DNA of 64,000 bases from Hyphomicrobiaceae bacterium. Its GTDB lineage: Bacteria; Pseudomonadota; Alphaproteobacteria; Rhizobiales; Hyphomicrobiaceae. The stretch is from the NCBI GenBank assembly GCA_020442165.1, contig JAGRKV010000051.1, positions 372,001 to 436,000 on the forward strand. Reading direction: 5' to 3'. Numbering within the stretch: position 1 is the first letter of the stretch; every line of letters starts with the position of its first letter. Positions 7,606-16,561 of the stretch are shown piece by piece. Made by a program: the position numbers and the translations under genes. A model generated the notes under the pieces. That model was not told where the DNA came from. It saw only the letters and a program-made list of their open reading frames with translations, and searched no databases.

Positions 7606-9741
7606 TCAGCGCGGGCGCTGCATCAGCCTGTCGCGCAGCGAGCGCAATGCGGGAGCCTGATTGGCCTGGGCGGGTGCGGGTTCAGCGGCGTGCGCGACAA
7701 CCTCACGACGGAGCATGCTGCCAGCCGGGCGGCTGCCCTGCTGTGCGGGCTCGCGGCGCAACCCGTTGCTGGTGGTTGCTGCACGCGCCTGCGTATACGG
7801 TTGTTCGGTGGCTGTCGATGCAAAGCGCTCGCGCGCGGCAAAGGAGTCCTGGCTGGTGCTGGCGGTCCTCAGTGGTGATGGTTCCCTGCTGCGGAGAGCG
7901 GCTCCACCGTTAGCGTGGGGCTGGTAACCGTGATGGGTATCGGCGTGGTGCTGAGGCACAGCCGGGCGCATGGGCGGCGGAGCCTGATGATCGGGAACCG
8001 CTGGTGGTTCGGGCTGGTGTGCGGTTTCATTGCTTTCACCAAGCAGTGCATCGGCCATCATGGCCGCGGAGGAGCCATCTTCCACACTGGTGCCGGAAGA
8101 GCGCCAGCGCTCCACGATCTGCTCGAGGAAACCTTCATCACCAACGGACTTCTGCCAGCGATCCGTGAACTTTGCCGTGGACGAGCGCGGCATGGCAGAC
8201 TTCGGCAATTCGTCAAACCTGATGCGCACCGGCAGCGTCACGCCGTCGCCGAATGCGATGGCTTCGCGCTGGCCAAGTGCTGAGAGGAAGTCGAGCAAGC
8301 CCGAGCCTGTGTCGGAAATGGCGGATGTAACGATCTCCTGGTCGCGGTCATTGGACATGCGCAGCGCGAACACGGTGTTGCACTGTGACAGGATGGTGGG
8401 ATCGATTTCGGCGGGGCGCTGGGTGACGATGCACAGCGACGCGCCATACTTGCGGCCTTCCTTGGCGATCTTGGCGATGGCGCGCTTGCAGGGTTCAAAA
8501 CCAGCAGTTGGATTTGCGGGCACGTAGCGGTGAGCTTCCTCGCAAACGAGGGTGATGGGAACCTGGCCCTCGCTCCACAAGGCAAAGTCGAATGTCATGC
8601 GGCAGAGCACGGAAACGACAACATTGACGATCTCCGTCGGTATGCCGGTGAGTTCGAGGATGGTGATGGGTTTGCCGTTGACGGGAACGCGGAAGATGCG
8701 CGAGAGCACCTGGGACATGCCGTCATAAACGGTCAACTGACCGAACATGAACGCATAACGGCCGTCCTGCGTTATCATCTCGATGCGTTGCTTGATCGCG
8801 CGGTAGGGTGCCAGGTCCTTCTTGTTCTCCAGCTTGCCCATGCGATCATCGATCATCGAGGTGAGATCGGAAATCCTGTAGGGGACCGGCGTGTCGACGG
8901 TGTAGCGGCCATGGTCGACAATTCCGCGTCGCAGATTGGTGCTCTCCTTGGTGCGGCCGGTATTGTAGCGCGCCTTGGCCAGCGGGATCAGTTCTTGAAG
9001 GATCTCTGTCTCAGATTTGCGCTTCTCGTCGCCAACCAGTACCTCGACAATTTCCTCGAAGGTGAGCAGCCAGAAGGGAAGCTGCATATTCCTAGGGCTG
9101 ATAACCTCGGCCCATTCAGGAAATGCGGGGGCGTATTCGTTGTGGGGATCGAGCAGTACGATGTGGGCGGCCGGATTGTCCTTGAGGATTGCGCGCAGGA
9201 TCAAGGCCGTGGTGCAAGACTTGCCGGTGCCTGTCGTGCCGAGAATGGCGAAGTGCTTTCCCAGCAGGTCGTCCACTCTCACCATCGCTGGGATGGTGTT
9301 GTCCTGGCGGATGCAGCCGACGCGAACGGATTTCGACATGTCGCCGCAGAAAGCGAATTCCAGTTCCTTCTTGGAGGCGATGCGGACGCGGTCTCCGAGA
9401 GCAGGGTAGACCGACACGCCGCGGTTGAAGGACTTGGTCTGTCCGGTGTTGGCAAACCACAGTTCGCCAACCAGTCCCAATTCGGCAATCCAAATTTCGG
9501 CATCGCCTTCGCGCTGAGCAGGTACCGGCACGGACAATGCTGAAACGATCGCGAGCACGACGGTGTTCGACGTATCGATGGCGAGCAGTGTACCCATCTC
9601 GGGGCGATGCATGGTCTTGCGCCCGGCTGCGTCAACTTTGCCGTCGAGCAAGACGATTGCCTTGGCGCCCGTAACCGACACGATTCGCCCGATCGTGACG
9701 TCGATCTTGAAGCCGGAATCCTCAATCTGCTGGACCTGCAT
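7606..9741 (-). CDS. HerA-like (DUF87) hexameric ATPase
   Basis: A 711-residue P-loop ATPase of the HerA/FtsK group. An N-terminal HAS-barrel-like beta region (residues 10-150) is followed by Walker A GTTGTGKS (168-175), the strand LLDPHNEY (196-203), Walker B ITLVCEEAH (396-404) and QRPAEIDP (441-448), where the Gln-Arg is the sensor motif of DNA-pumping ATPases. Residues after about 570 are a low-complexity Pro/His/Arg/Ala tail. Archaeal HerA acts with the NurA nuclease in DNA end resection; no NurA is visible here. It lies 24 bases downstream of a histidine kinase gene on the same strand, probably co-transcribed. Role unknown. Confidence 0.88.
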   Translation of the reverse strand: MQVQQIEDSGFKIDVTIGRIVSVTGAKAIVLLDGKVDAAGRKTMHRPEMGTLLAIDTSNTVVLAIVSALSVPVPAQREGDAEIWIAELGLVGELWFANTGQTKSFNRGVSVYPALGDRVRIASKKELEFAFCGDMSKSVRVGCIRQDNTIPAMVRVDDLLGKHFAILGTTGTGKSCTTALILRAILKDNPAAHIVLLDPHNEYAPAFPEWAEVISPRNMQLPFWLLTFEEIVEVLVGDEKRKSETEILQELIPLAKARYNTGRTKESTNLRRGIVDHGRYTVDTPVPYRISDLTSMIDDRMGKLENKKDLAPYRAIKQRIEMITQDGRYAFMFGQLTVYDGMSQVLSRIFRVPVNGKPITILELTGIPTEIVNVVVSVLCRMTFDFALWSEGQVPITLVCEEAHRYVPANPTAGFEPCKRAIAKIAKEGRKYGASLCIVTQRPAEIDPTILSQCNTVFALRMSNDRDQEIVTSAISDTGSGLLDFLSALGQREAIAFGDGVTLPVRIRFDELPKSAMPRSSTAKFTDRWQKSVGDEGFLEQIVERWRSSGTSVEDGSSAAMMADALLGESNETAHQPEPPAVPDHQAPPPMRPAVPQHHADTHHGYQPHANGGAALRSREPSPLRTASTSQDSFAARERFASTATEQPYTQARAATTSNGLRREPAQQGSRPAGSMLRREVVAHAAEPAPAQANQAPALRSLRDRLMQRPR

Positions 9742-9765
9742 TGTTTTTCTCTGCTCGAAATGACT

Positions 9766-10662
9766 TCAGTCTGATGCAGTTGCGACGAACTCCTCGCCGA
9801 GTACCATGTCGCGCCCGCGTGATGCGGAGACCTGATGTCGGGACGGGAGGAGTACGGATACCGTCGTACCTTTGCCCTTCTGGCTGTCGATATTCATCCG
9901 ACCGCCGTGAAGATCGATGAGCGAACGCGCGATCGGCAGGCCCAGACCAGCGCCTTCGCGCCAGCGGGTGCGAGAACCGTCGACCTGACCAAATGGGGTC
10001 ATGGCAACCTCCAGTTCCTGCTCCGACATGCCCACGCCGTTGTCCTTGATTTCGACGACGAGCCCTCCGTCGGTCGTTGCCATCGCAGTGACCATGGCTT
10101 GGCCACCAGGCGGTGTGAATTTCACCGCGTTTGACAAGAGATTGGTGAACGTCTGCTTCAGTTTTGAGGCGTCACCACGGACGGGGGGCAGAGTATTGGG
10201 AATGTCGGTTGTCAGCTTGATCCGTGCATCTTCAGCAGCCTTCTGAAATGATGCGACGCAATAGCGAAGTATCTCGTCGACGTTGATCTCGCGGGTGTCG
10301 ATTGTGAACTTGCCGCTTTGGATCTTCGAGATGTCCAGAATGTCGTTGATGACGGAGAGCAGATGACCGGCTGAATCATTGATGAGCTGGGCGTACTCGA
10401 CAATCTCGTGCTGCGGTATGCGCCGCTTGTCATGCTCAACGAGGATCTTGGAGAAGCCGATAATGGTGTTGAGTGGCGTGCGCAACTCGTGGCTCATATT
10501 GGCGATGAATTCGGATTTGACCCGGTTCGCCAGCTCCGATTCAATTCGTGCGCTGTGCTCTGCGATCCGCGTACGATGGCGCAGAACCGCGTCGCCGAGG
10601 AGCGCGGAATACTCGCTCATCAGCGTACTGGATCGTCCATTTCGTAATGCTTTGCTCAGCAT
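9766..10662 (-). CDS. Sensor-domain-less hybrid-free histidine kinase
   Basis: A 298-residue soluble histidine kinase: a short helical N-terminus (1-45), HisKA with the H-box FIANMSHELRTPLN (phospho-acceptor His58), then HATPase_c with the N-box LLSNAVKFTPPGG, G1 DNGVGM and G2 GAGLGLPIA. PFGQVDGS before the G2 box is typical of the PleC/DivJ/PdhS-type kinases of alphaproteobacteria. There are no transmembrane helices or recognisable input domain, so it must be fed by a partner or by oligomeric state. No response regulator is adjacent. It is the first gene of a probable two-gene operon with the HerA-like ATPase. ATG 10662 lacks a good ribosome site; ATG 10620 is an alternative. Confidence 0.9.
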   Translation of the reverse strand: MLSKALRNGRSSTLMSEYSALLGDAVLRHRTRIAEHSARIESELANRVKSEFIANMSHELRTPLNTIIGFSKILVEHDKRRIPQHEIVEYAQLINDSAGHLLSVINDILDISKIQSGKFTIDTREINVDEILRYCVASFQKAAEDARIKLTTDIPNTLPPVRGDASKLKQTFTNLLSNAVKFTPPGGQAMVTAMATTDGGLVVEIKDNGVGMSEQELEVAMTPFGQVDGSRTRWREGAGLGLPIARSLIDLHGGRMNIDSQKGKGTTVSVLLPSRHQVSASRGRDMVLGEEFVATASD

Positions 10663-11020
10663 ATGATAACGACTTGTTGTGACCTTCAGCGGGGGAATGT
10701 ACCTGTTGAACTCATAACTTGTGGTTAATCGTGGGTCGCGCGGTTGGGAGCAATTCTGATCGAAATAGTCTCGAAGCTATCTGATCGGCTCTTTGGCGGG
10801 ATTGTGAACCTACAGCGCGGTGCCGGGTGTCGCAGCTGGGGCCTATTCCAGGTGGCGTTTGAGTGGATTGCGGCCAGAGTTTCGTGGCGCCTGGCTTGTG
10901 CCGTAACACCGACAAGTGTGGCGAAGGTTGCTGATTCGCAGCGTCCCGGTGGTATCTTCAACCCGCTGTCTTTACAGGACCCTCAGGGTTGGGCTTCACT
11001 CAGCCGATATGGGGGATTCG
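10663..11020. other. Intergenic region between divergent kinase and outer-membrane protein genes
   Basis: About 360 bases with no convincing gene. It must hold the promoters of the kinase (leftward) and of the outer-membrane protein (rightward), but no clear -35/-10 pair, operator or terminator was recognised. The only clear signal is GGGGGA just before ATG 11021. Confidence 0.4.
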
Positions 11021-12031
11021 ATGAACCGAAGATCATGGGGCGCGTGGTTGGGGCGGGTTGCTGTTTCCGCCGGTTTGGCGGGCGCTCATGCCTCCCTGGC
11101 GGCAAGTGAGCCAGCGATTGGTCAATTCGAATTGAAGGGGCTGGAGGCCGAGGCTGGCAATGCCGAGTTCCAGTCGCAGAATGCGTGGTCGTTCGGGCAA
11201 CCGCGAAGGCGTTTCGAGGGTGTTTCCGGTGACACGGTCTATGACGACAACTCGGTGACCAGACAGCGCCATGCGCTCGAAATTGAAGCGTCGCTGACGA
11301 ATTTCTTCCGGATGCGCGTTGGCATCGAATACGAGAAGGAGCGCGTCGATGATCCGGTCTCGCCAGCGCTGGCCGACAGCTTTGATTCGTTGCAACTGCA
11401 AGAAGTCGCTCTGGAAGGGGTGGTGATACTGAAGCCGATTCCTGATGAAGGAGGCCTCGGGTTCGGACTGTTATCGGAGTTCGAGCACCCGCTGGGAGCG
11501 GGCGAACTCAATTCGATCCTGTTCGGTCCGATCATCGGAGCGCGTCAAGGCGCATGGTCAGCACTTCTCAACGTCATGTTCATCAAACATTTCGGGGCGG
11601 GTGAGAGAACGGATGATGGCTTGGAGCGTGACGACAAGTGGGACATCGGTTACGCGACACAGATCAAGTACGACTTCAATCCGGCTTGGGCCCTTGCGCT
11701 CGAAGGGTATGGCACGTTTGACCGCATCGGCAACTCGGGACGGCCGGACGAGGCGGCGATCCTGTTTGGCGATCACGACCAGCATCGAGCGGGACCGGTC
11801 ATCTATCACGAGTGGCGTGTGGGCGGGGATGCGCGCGCTACCCTTGTGGGCAATGGCAGCAGGTCAATCGTGAAGGCTGCTGCCGTTGATGACGATGGCG
11901 ATGGGAAAGGCCGGGCAGGCGACGACGATGATGAAGGCGTGTTGCTGCGCCTGGGAACGGGACTGCTGTTCGGCCTCAACGAGAATACGCCGCAGACGAC
12001 CTTGAAGCTGAGCCTGGAAGCGGAATTCTAG
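11021..12031 (+). CDS. Putative outer-membrane beta-barrel protein with an acidic loop
   Basis: A 336-residue secreted protein: signal peptide (about 1-30, cleavage near SLAA), then alternating amphipathic strands ending in a terminal Phe (LKLSLEAEF), the usual end of outer-membrane barrels. Strand-like stretches include HALEIEASLTNFFRMRVGIE and WALALEGYGTF. Near residues 285-305 lies DDDGDGKGRAGDDDDEG, which fits an EF-hand-like spacing (D1, D3, D5, G6, D12) and could bind Ca2+ or another hard cation. ATG 11021 has a GGGGGA ribosome site; ATG 11009 is also possible. It converges on a TonB receptor gene with repeat B1 between. The exact function is unknown. Confidence 0.7.
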   Translation: MNRRSWGAWLGRVAVSAGLAGAHASLAASEPAIGQFELKGLEAEAGNAEFQSQNAWSFGQPRRRFEGVSGDTVYDDNSVTRQRHALEIEASLTNFFRMRVGIEYEKERVDDPVSPALADSFDSLQLQEVALEGVVILKPIPDEGGLGFGLLSEFEHPLGAGELNSILFGPIIGARQGAWSALLNVMFIKHFGAGERTDDGLERDDKWDIGYATQIKYDFNPAWALALEGYGTFDRIGNSGRPDEAAILFGDHDQHRAGPVIYHEWRVGGDARATLVGNGSRSIVKAAAVDDDGDGKGRAGDDDDEGVLLRLGTGLLFGLNENTPQTTLKLSLEAEF

Positions 12032-12180
12032 ATCGTTTTAGACTTGCGTTGAAACGATCCAGATTTCTTCGCTCACGCAGCTAACCCTCGCAATCGCTCG
12101 TGCTGCTCCGCGGGGGCGGCGCAATGCGCCGGGCCGCAGTCGCGGCCTGAACAATTTCGCCTTGGCCGAAATCGCTCTAA
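12028..12180 (+). repeat. Compound palindromic repeat, family B copy 1
   Basis: A roughly 150-bp mosaic of hairpins, starting in the stop codon of the previous gene (CTAG 12028-12031). Stems include GATCGTTT...AAACGATC, GGCGCA-A-TGCGCC and GGCCGC-agtc-GCGGCC, and it ends GAAATCGCTCTAA. Closely related copies lie at 19966-20119 (inverted) and 24985-25130. It fills most of the gap between two convergent genes; the remaining 120 bases show nothing. Confidence 0.85.
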
Positions 12181-12299
12181 CAGCCAAGGGCATCAGTACG
12201 GCGATGGTGTGCTCGTCCCGCAATTCCTCGACACGACACGAGGATGCATGGGCGCAGGCGATTTCACCTCAGCCGTACCTGCTCTAACCGGCCACACCT

Positions 12300-14957
12300 T
12301 CAGAACTTGACCTTGACGCCGCCGTAGACCGCGACGGGGGCTGCGGGGACAATCGAGCGGTTGTTTTCGAATTCGATGTTGTGGGGACCGACGACTGGCG
12401 CCTCCTCGGCATCGAACAGTGTGCCGAACAGTCCGTATTTGGCATCGAAGATGTTCTTGGCGAAGGCATAGATCTGGATGTGTTCGGTGACGTCGAAGCT
12501 GGTCGAGATGTCGACACGGGTGTAGCCGGCGAGCTTGTCGAGTAGATTGGCGTTGTCGCCGAAATAGTATTGGCCAGTCGCTGCGATCAGGTCGGCGCCG
12601 ACCCGCCAGCGCGGTGTCACCCAGTAGTCGAAGCCCGTCTTGAACCGGTGTGCGGGAATGCCCGGGATGCGGTCGCCCGGTTGAACCTGGATGCAGGCAT
12701 CTTCCGCCAAACCTACGCACGTCTCCGCCAAGGGGTGAGCTGGCGAGGAGAACTCGTTGGCCGTTTCATAGGTGGCCCGGACGTAGCTGTAGCTGGCGTA
12801 GGTCGTGAGTGGTCCGTACTTGTACTTGAGGCTCGCTTCCAGGCCCTGGCGCAGAGTTTCGCCAGCATTGAAGAAGTAGCCGCGACCCGTGGTGGACGAG
12901 GAGACGAACAGGATGTCGTCATAGTTGGTGGTGCGGAACAGGCCGATGCCCCAGTCGAGGCGCTGCCGGTCATCCGCCGACTTCATCTTGCCGCGCAATC
13001 CGAGCTCGAATGTCTTGGAAACGACCTGGCTCAAGGGCGGGTCGTCGGTCAGGAAGCTCTCGATGGGGCAAGGGTTGTCGGGATTGGCGCAGGCTAGCTC
13101 AGCCGGCGTCGGTGCACGATTTGCTTCCGAATAGCCGCCGTAGAGCGTGATGCCCGGCACCATCTCATAGGTTGCGCCGACCGTCGGGTTGAAGCGCTGG
13201 AAGGTGTGCTTCGAGGTGATATCCGGGAAATCGCCTGTGAGGTCTTCCAGATCCACCTTCGCCAGATTGTAACGTCCGCCGAACGTCAGAGTGAGGCGGT
13301 CGGTGAGGTCCAGCGTATCAAGGAAGTACAGGCCAAAGTTGCGGGTGTTAACGGCGACGTTGCGCGGTGCGAAGTCGTCGTCGTCAAGGATGATGCCGGA
13401 GCCGACAACGACGAAGTTGTCCTCGATGGTGCCAAGCTCCGACGTCGTCGTGTAGCCGACCTTGCCCTTGTCGTAGCTGGTTCCCAACACGAACTGGTTC
13501 TTGTGGCCGAACAAACGGGCCTTCTCCACCGCTTGGAGGGTGAAGCCATAGCTTTCCGCATCGGTGTGGATGCGATCGAGCACGCCCTGAGGGGCCGCGT
13601 CGTCATCATCGTCGTCATCGTCATCGCTCTCGTAGACGTTGCCGTCGAGGACGCGGGATTTGAAGTTGCGGTAGTAGGCGACACCCGACAAGGTCAGCGT
13701 GTCGGTCATCTTTATCGATGCGTTGAAGGATGGCATCACCAGCTTCAGGTCGGTGACCTGAGGGTTTGTGTAGACGAGATCGCGACCGGCTGCGAGCAGC
13801 TCGACGGGAGAGGCCGTCACAACACCGGCCGAGCTGTCGGCGATGGTCAAATTCGCGTGGACTTCGACGCGGGCGCCCTTGGCACCGATGTCGAAATAGG
13901 CGCGCTTGACTTCTGCAGGCGAGAATTGCCGCCAGCCATCCTCCTCGATCAATTCGCCCGCGAAGAATGCGCCGATCGGACCGCTACTGCCACCTGCCTG
14001 TACTGCAATCTGGCGGCGGCCGAAGGAGCCGCCCATCACGTCGACCTCGGCACCGCGATAAGTGAATCCATCCTTCATGACGATGGAGATGGCGCCGCCA
14101 ATTGCGTTGAGGCCGAAGATGGGATTGCCCGACAAGACGGTCATGTCGGAGATGGCGTTCTTCGGTATGAGATCCCAGTTGACCGTGTCACCGAACACTT
14201 CGTTGATGCGCACGCCGTTCTGGTAGATGGCGAGGCCCTGCGGGAAGCCGTTGACGCCGCCAGCTTCAAAGCCGCGGTATTCCACCTGGGTTCTGAGATC
14301 ATTGCCGGCGACGTCGCCAACGATGATGCCCGGAACCTCCTTCTGCAGAATGTCCTGCGGCTCGTTGGATGCCGCCTTGGCGATCGTAGCCGCCGATACC
14401 GTGGTGGTGGCACCGGGAACTTTCCCGACAGGTACTTCGGAGCCGCCGATCGGTGCGACGCGCACGACTTCGCCCTCGGCACGAAGCTCAGGCGTCGAGA
14501 GGGGAGCGGACGCAGGCTGCTGCTGAGGGGGGGCGGTTGGCTGCTGAGGCGCAGGCGTTGGCGCCGCAGGCGCGGCGGCCTTCTGGACGGGTTTCGTTGG
14601 CGCCTTACGCACTGTCCTAGGAGGTGGCTCCGGCTTTGGTTCCGGTTTTTTCTGAATCACTTCGACGGGAGGCAGCGTGGCGTCGGTGCCGGGTGCGGCC
14701 GGCGGCGTGGCGGCTGGCTGGGTCGTAACAGCGGGCGGCGGTGCGGCGGGCGGCTGCGCCGTTGTGGCTGGCGGAGGGGTGGTTAGGGCGGGCTGCGGAG
14801 ATGATTGAGATGGCGCCACGACCGGGGCTGAGGGTTGCGTTGCCGGAGGCTGGGGCGGTTGTTGGGCATCGACGGCCGACGAAATGAATGCGCTCGAAAA
14901 GATCGCGCCAAAGGCCATGACTGCGAGCCTAGTGGTGACGAATTTCGTCGGCTGCAT
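12300..14957 (-). CDS. TonB-dependent outer-membrane receptor with Pro-rich N-terminal extension
   Basis: Energised import of a large or scarce ligand across the outer membrane. The 885-residue protein has a signal peptide (1-31, cleavage after VDA), a long Pro/Ala/Gln-rich segment (about 32-165), a plug (about 175-310, VPGATTTVSAATIAKA..., PGIIVGD, YRGFEAGG) and a 22-strand barrel ending VKVKF. An extracellular-type loop carries nine consecutive Asp (about residues 445-453). PERLDWGIGLF-type C-terminal repeats fit TonB receptors. ATG 14957 is chosen because it begins the signal peptide and follows GGGACGG; the frame stays open 80 codons upstream. The divergent operon encodes ExbB-ExbD-TonB, so the set is probably one uptake module. 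The ligand is not identifiable. Confidence 0.92.
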   Translation of the reverse strand: MQPTKFVTTRLAVMAFGAIFSSAFISSAVDAQQPPQPPATQPSAPVVAPSQSSPQPALTTPPPATTAQPPAAPPPAVTTQPAATPPAAPGTDATLPPVEVIQKKPEPKPEPPPRTVRKAPTKPVQKAAAPAAPTPAPQQPTAPPQQQPASAPLSTPELRAEGEVVRVAPIGGSEVPVGKVPGATTTVSAATIAKAASNEPQDILQKEVPGIIVGDVAGNDLRTQVEYRGFEAGGVNGFPQGLAIYQNGVRINEVFGDTVNWDLIPKNAISDMTVLSGNPIFGLNAIGGAISIVMKDGFTYRGAEVDVMGGSFGRRQIAVQAGGSSGPIGAFFAGELIEEDGWRQFSPAEVKRAYFDIGAKGARVEVHANLTIADSSAGVVTASPVELLAAGRDLVYTNPQVTDLKLVMPSFNASIKMTDTLTLSGVAYYRNFKSRVLDGNVYESDDDDDDDDDAAPQGVLDRIHTDAESYGFTLQAVEKARLFGHKNQFVLGTSYDKGKVGYTTTSELGTIEDNFVVVGSGIILDDDDFAPRNVAVNTRNFGLYFLDTLDLTDRLTLTFGGRYNLAKVDLEDLTGDFPDITSKHTFQRFNPTVGATYEMVPGITLYGGYSEANRAPTPAELACANPDNPCPIESFLTDDPPLSQVVSKTFELGLRGKMKSADDRQRLDWGIGLFRTTNYDDILFVSSSTTGRGYFFNAGETLRQGLEASLKYKYGPLTTYASYSYVRATYETANEFSSPAHPLAETCVGLAEDACIQVQPGDRIPGIPAHRFKTGFDYWVTPRWRVGADLIAATGQYYFGDNANLLDKLAGYTRVDISTSFDVTEHIQIYAFAKNIFDAKYGLFGTLFDAEEAPVVGPHNIEFENNRSIVPAAPVAVYGGVKVKF

Positions 14958-15119
14958 GATCTGCCGTCCCTCGGTTCTGTTCCCGTGTTCTTGGTGGCTG
15001 GCGGTAGCCGCCTTGCCGAGCGTCAACCATTCCTGCGCGGCGCAACTCAGAATCTGCGCCTTGTTTTTGGATAGGTTGATTGCGCGTGCATGGTCAACGC
15101 GATTGACGCCAATTGAGCA

Positions 15120-15138
15120 ACTGATACAGTATAACAGT
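15120..15138. promoter_or_regulatory. Imperfect dyad in the receptor/exb divergent promoter region
   Basis: The 377-base gap 14958-15334 between the TonB receptor and the exb operon holds no gene. ACTGATACAGTATAACAGT is a partial palindrome (13 of 19 positions symmetrical; outer ACTG/CAGT exact), AT-rich and central. It could be an operator shared by both directions. It does not match a Fur box or RirA iron-responsive operator. Confidence 0.3.
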
Positions 15139-15334
15139 TGGCTTGTGTTGCATTGGCGCCGCATCTGGTTGCCGATACCAGTGGCGTGGTCGTGCACAAA
15201 CCTTTGATTTGGTGGCGTGTTGCCGTGCGGATGTCAGGGCTGCTATGGAGCCCGGGCGGACGGTGGCGCGAGGAGTGCGCTGTACCGCGAAGTGGTTCCA
15301 GGCGATGTTTTGCAGCGTTTTCGGGGAGGTTGTT

Positions 15335-15856
15335 TTGGAGTTTGTGGTTTGCCCGGCGTCGCACGCCAAGACCAATAAGAATACCCGACCCTGGCGGAGC
15401 GCTGGCTTCACCATCATGGCGATGATGGCTGCAGGATTGACTGTTGGGGGCGCTCACGCCCAGCAGGCGCCCGCGACCCCAGCTCCTGCTGCTCCGGCGG
15501 TCCAGCCTGCCAACATCTCCGTCGAGCTCAACAAGCTCGAAACGCAACAGTCGAGCTGCCGGGCCTATCTCGTCGTTGATAATCAGGGTGATAAATCCTA
15601 CGACGCGCTGAAGCTCGACCTCGTGCTGTTCCAAACCGACGGCATCATCGGCCGCAGGTTTGCTCTCGACCTGGCGCCCATCAAGGGCAAGAAGCGGTCG
15701 GTCAAGCTGTTCGACCTGGACGGCGTCAAGTGCGAGGCGATCGGCAGTTTCCTCATCAATGACATTCTGGACTGTAAAGCCGGCGGAGCGGACGAGAGCG
15801 GGTGCCTTGATCGCCTTGCACTCTCGACCCGTTCCAATGTTCAACTCACGAAATAA
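15335..15856 (+). CDS. Conserved periplasmic protein preceding ExbB
   Basis: About 173 residues from TTG 15335: a basic N-terminus, a hydrophobic segment (AGFTIMAMMAAGLTVGGAHA), an Ala/Pro linker, then a beta-rich domain: VELNKLETQQSSCRAYLVVDN, LKLDLVLFQTDGIIGRRFALDLAPI, VKLFDLDGVKCEAIG and a Cys-containing end (ILDCKAGGADESGC). Similar proteins are encoded just before exbB in other Rhizobiales and are often labelled Tat pathway signal proteins. Four conserved-looking Cys could form disulfides. TTG 15335 is preferred because GGGGAGG lies five bases upstream; GTG 15344 is possible. The exbB start is 12 bases downstream, so it is probably operonic and acts with the TonB system. Confidence 0.8.
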   Translation: MEFVVCPASHAKTNKNTRPWRSAGFTIMAMMAAGLTVGGAHAQQAPATPAPAAPAVQPANISVELNKLETQQSSCRAYLVVDNQGDKSYDALKLDLVLFQTDGIIGRRFALDLAPIKGKKRSVKLFDLDGVKCEAIGSFLINDILDCKAGGADESGCLDRLALSTRSNVQLTK

Positions 15857-15868
15857 GGATCTCTTGCC

Positions 15869-16558
15869 GTGGGCGAGACAATTGCCGCCGGTGGAGCAAA
15901 CCACCTGTCGCTGACATCACTCATTCTCAATGCCGATCCGGTCGTGCAGGGTGTCATCGTGCTCCTGGTGCTGGCTTCGGTTATCTGTTGGGCGCTCATT
16001 CTCGAAAAGACCATCCGGCTCTTCGGCCTGAAGCGTCAGGTCAGCGCGCTGGAGGATGCAGCGCATGGGCGTGGGCTGCCGCAGGCGGAAGGCAGCGGTT
16101 ATGCTTCCGCCGTGCTGCAGGCCGGAGAGTTCGAGCGCAGCGTCGGGCAGGATGCGCGGGAAGGCCCCAACGATGTGCGCTTGCGCATCGAAAGGGCCAT
16201 GCGTGGTGCGGTGCGCGGCGAGTTGAAGCGGATCGAAACCGGCCTGCCGTTCCTTGCGACCGTGGGTTCCGCGGCACCGTTCATCGGGCTGTTTGGCACG
16301 GTGTGGGGCATCATGCATTCGTTCACGGCGATCGCGCAGGCCAAGGACACCAGCCTTGCTGTCGTGGCGCCGGGTATTGCCGAGGCGCTGTTTGCCACGG
16401 CCATCGGTCTTGCGGCTGCGATTCCAGCCGTTGTCGCCTACAACCAGATTTCAGTCTCGCTCGGACGCGCGGCGGAACGCACCAATGCCGCAGTGCATCG
16501 GCTGGCGCCGCTGATGAGCGGTTCGGGCCAGCGGTCCGGCGCGCCGGCGGGAGCCTGA
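15869..16558 (+). CDS. exbB: TonB-system proton channel subunit ExbB (MotA/TolQ family)
   Basis: Pentameric inner-membrane channel that converts proton-motive force into movement of TonB. The 229-residue product has three membrane helices (about 26-48, 125-150, 165-190), the conserved cytoplasmic RIERAMRGAVRGELKRIETGLPFLATVGSAAPFIGLFGTVWGIM region split over the second helix, and VVAPGIAEALFATAIGLAAAIPAVVAYN in the third. The start is GTG 15869 (MGETIAAGG). exbD begins three bases after the stop. Length and motifs are those of ExbB; TolQ is less likely because no tol genes follow. Confidence 0.95.
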   Translation: MGETIAAGGANHLSLTSLILNADPVVQGVIVLLVLASVICWALILEKTIRLFGLKRQVSALEDAAHGRGLPQAEGSGYASAVLQAGEFERSVGQDAREGPNDVRLRIERAMRGAVRGELKRIETGLPFLATVGSAAPFIGLFGTVWGIMHSFTAIAQAKDTSLAVVAPGIAEALFATAIGLAAAIPAVVAYNQISVSLGRAAERTNAAVHRLAPLMSGSGQRSGAPAGA

Positions 16559-16561
16559 ACC

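Noticed and set aside
8530..9543. 337-codon plus-strand frame opposite the HerA-like ATPase
   Set aside because: Antisense of the P-loop gene; no coding features of its own.
12038..12223. 61-codon minus-strand frame within repeat B1
   Set aside because: Lies wholly in the compound repeat, so the open frame is a by-product of the palindromes.
13206..14786. Long plus-strand open frame of 526 codons opposite the TonB receptor
   Set aside because: It is antisense to a clear TonB receptor with signal peptide, plug and barrel; no domain pattern, and such long shadows are common in high-GC genes.
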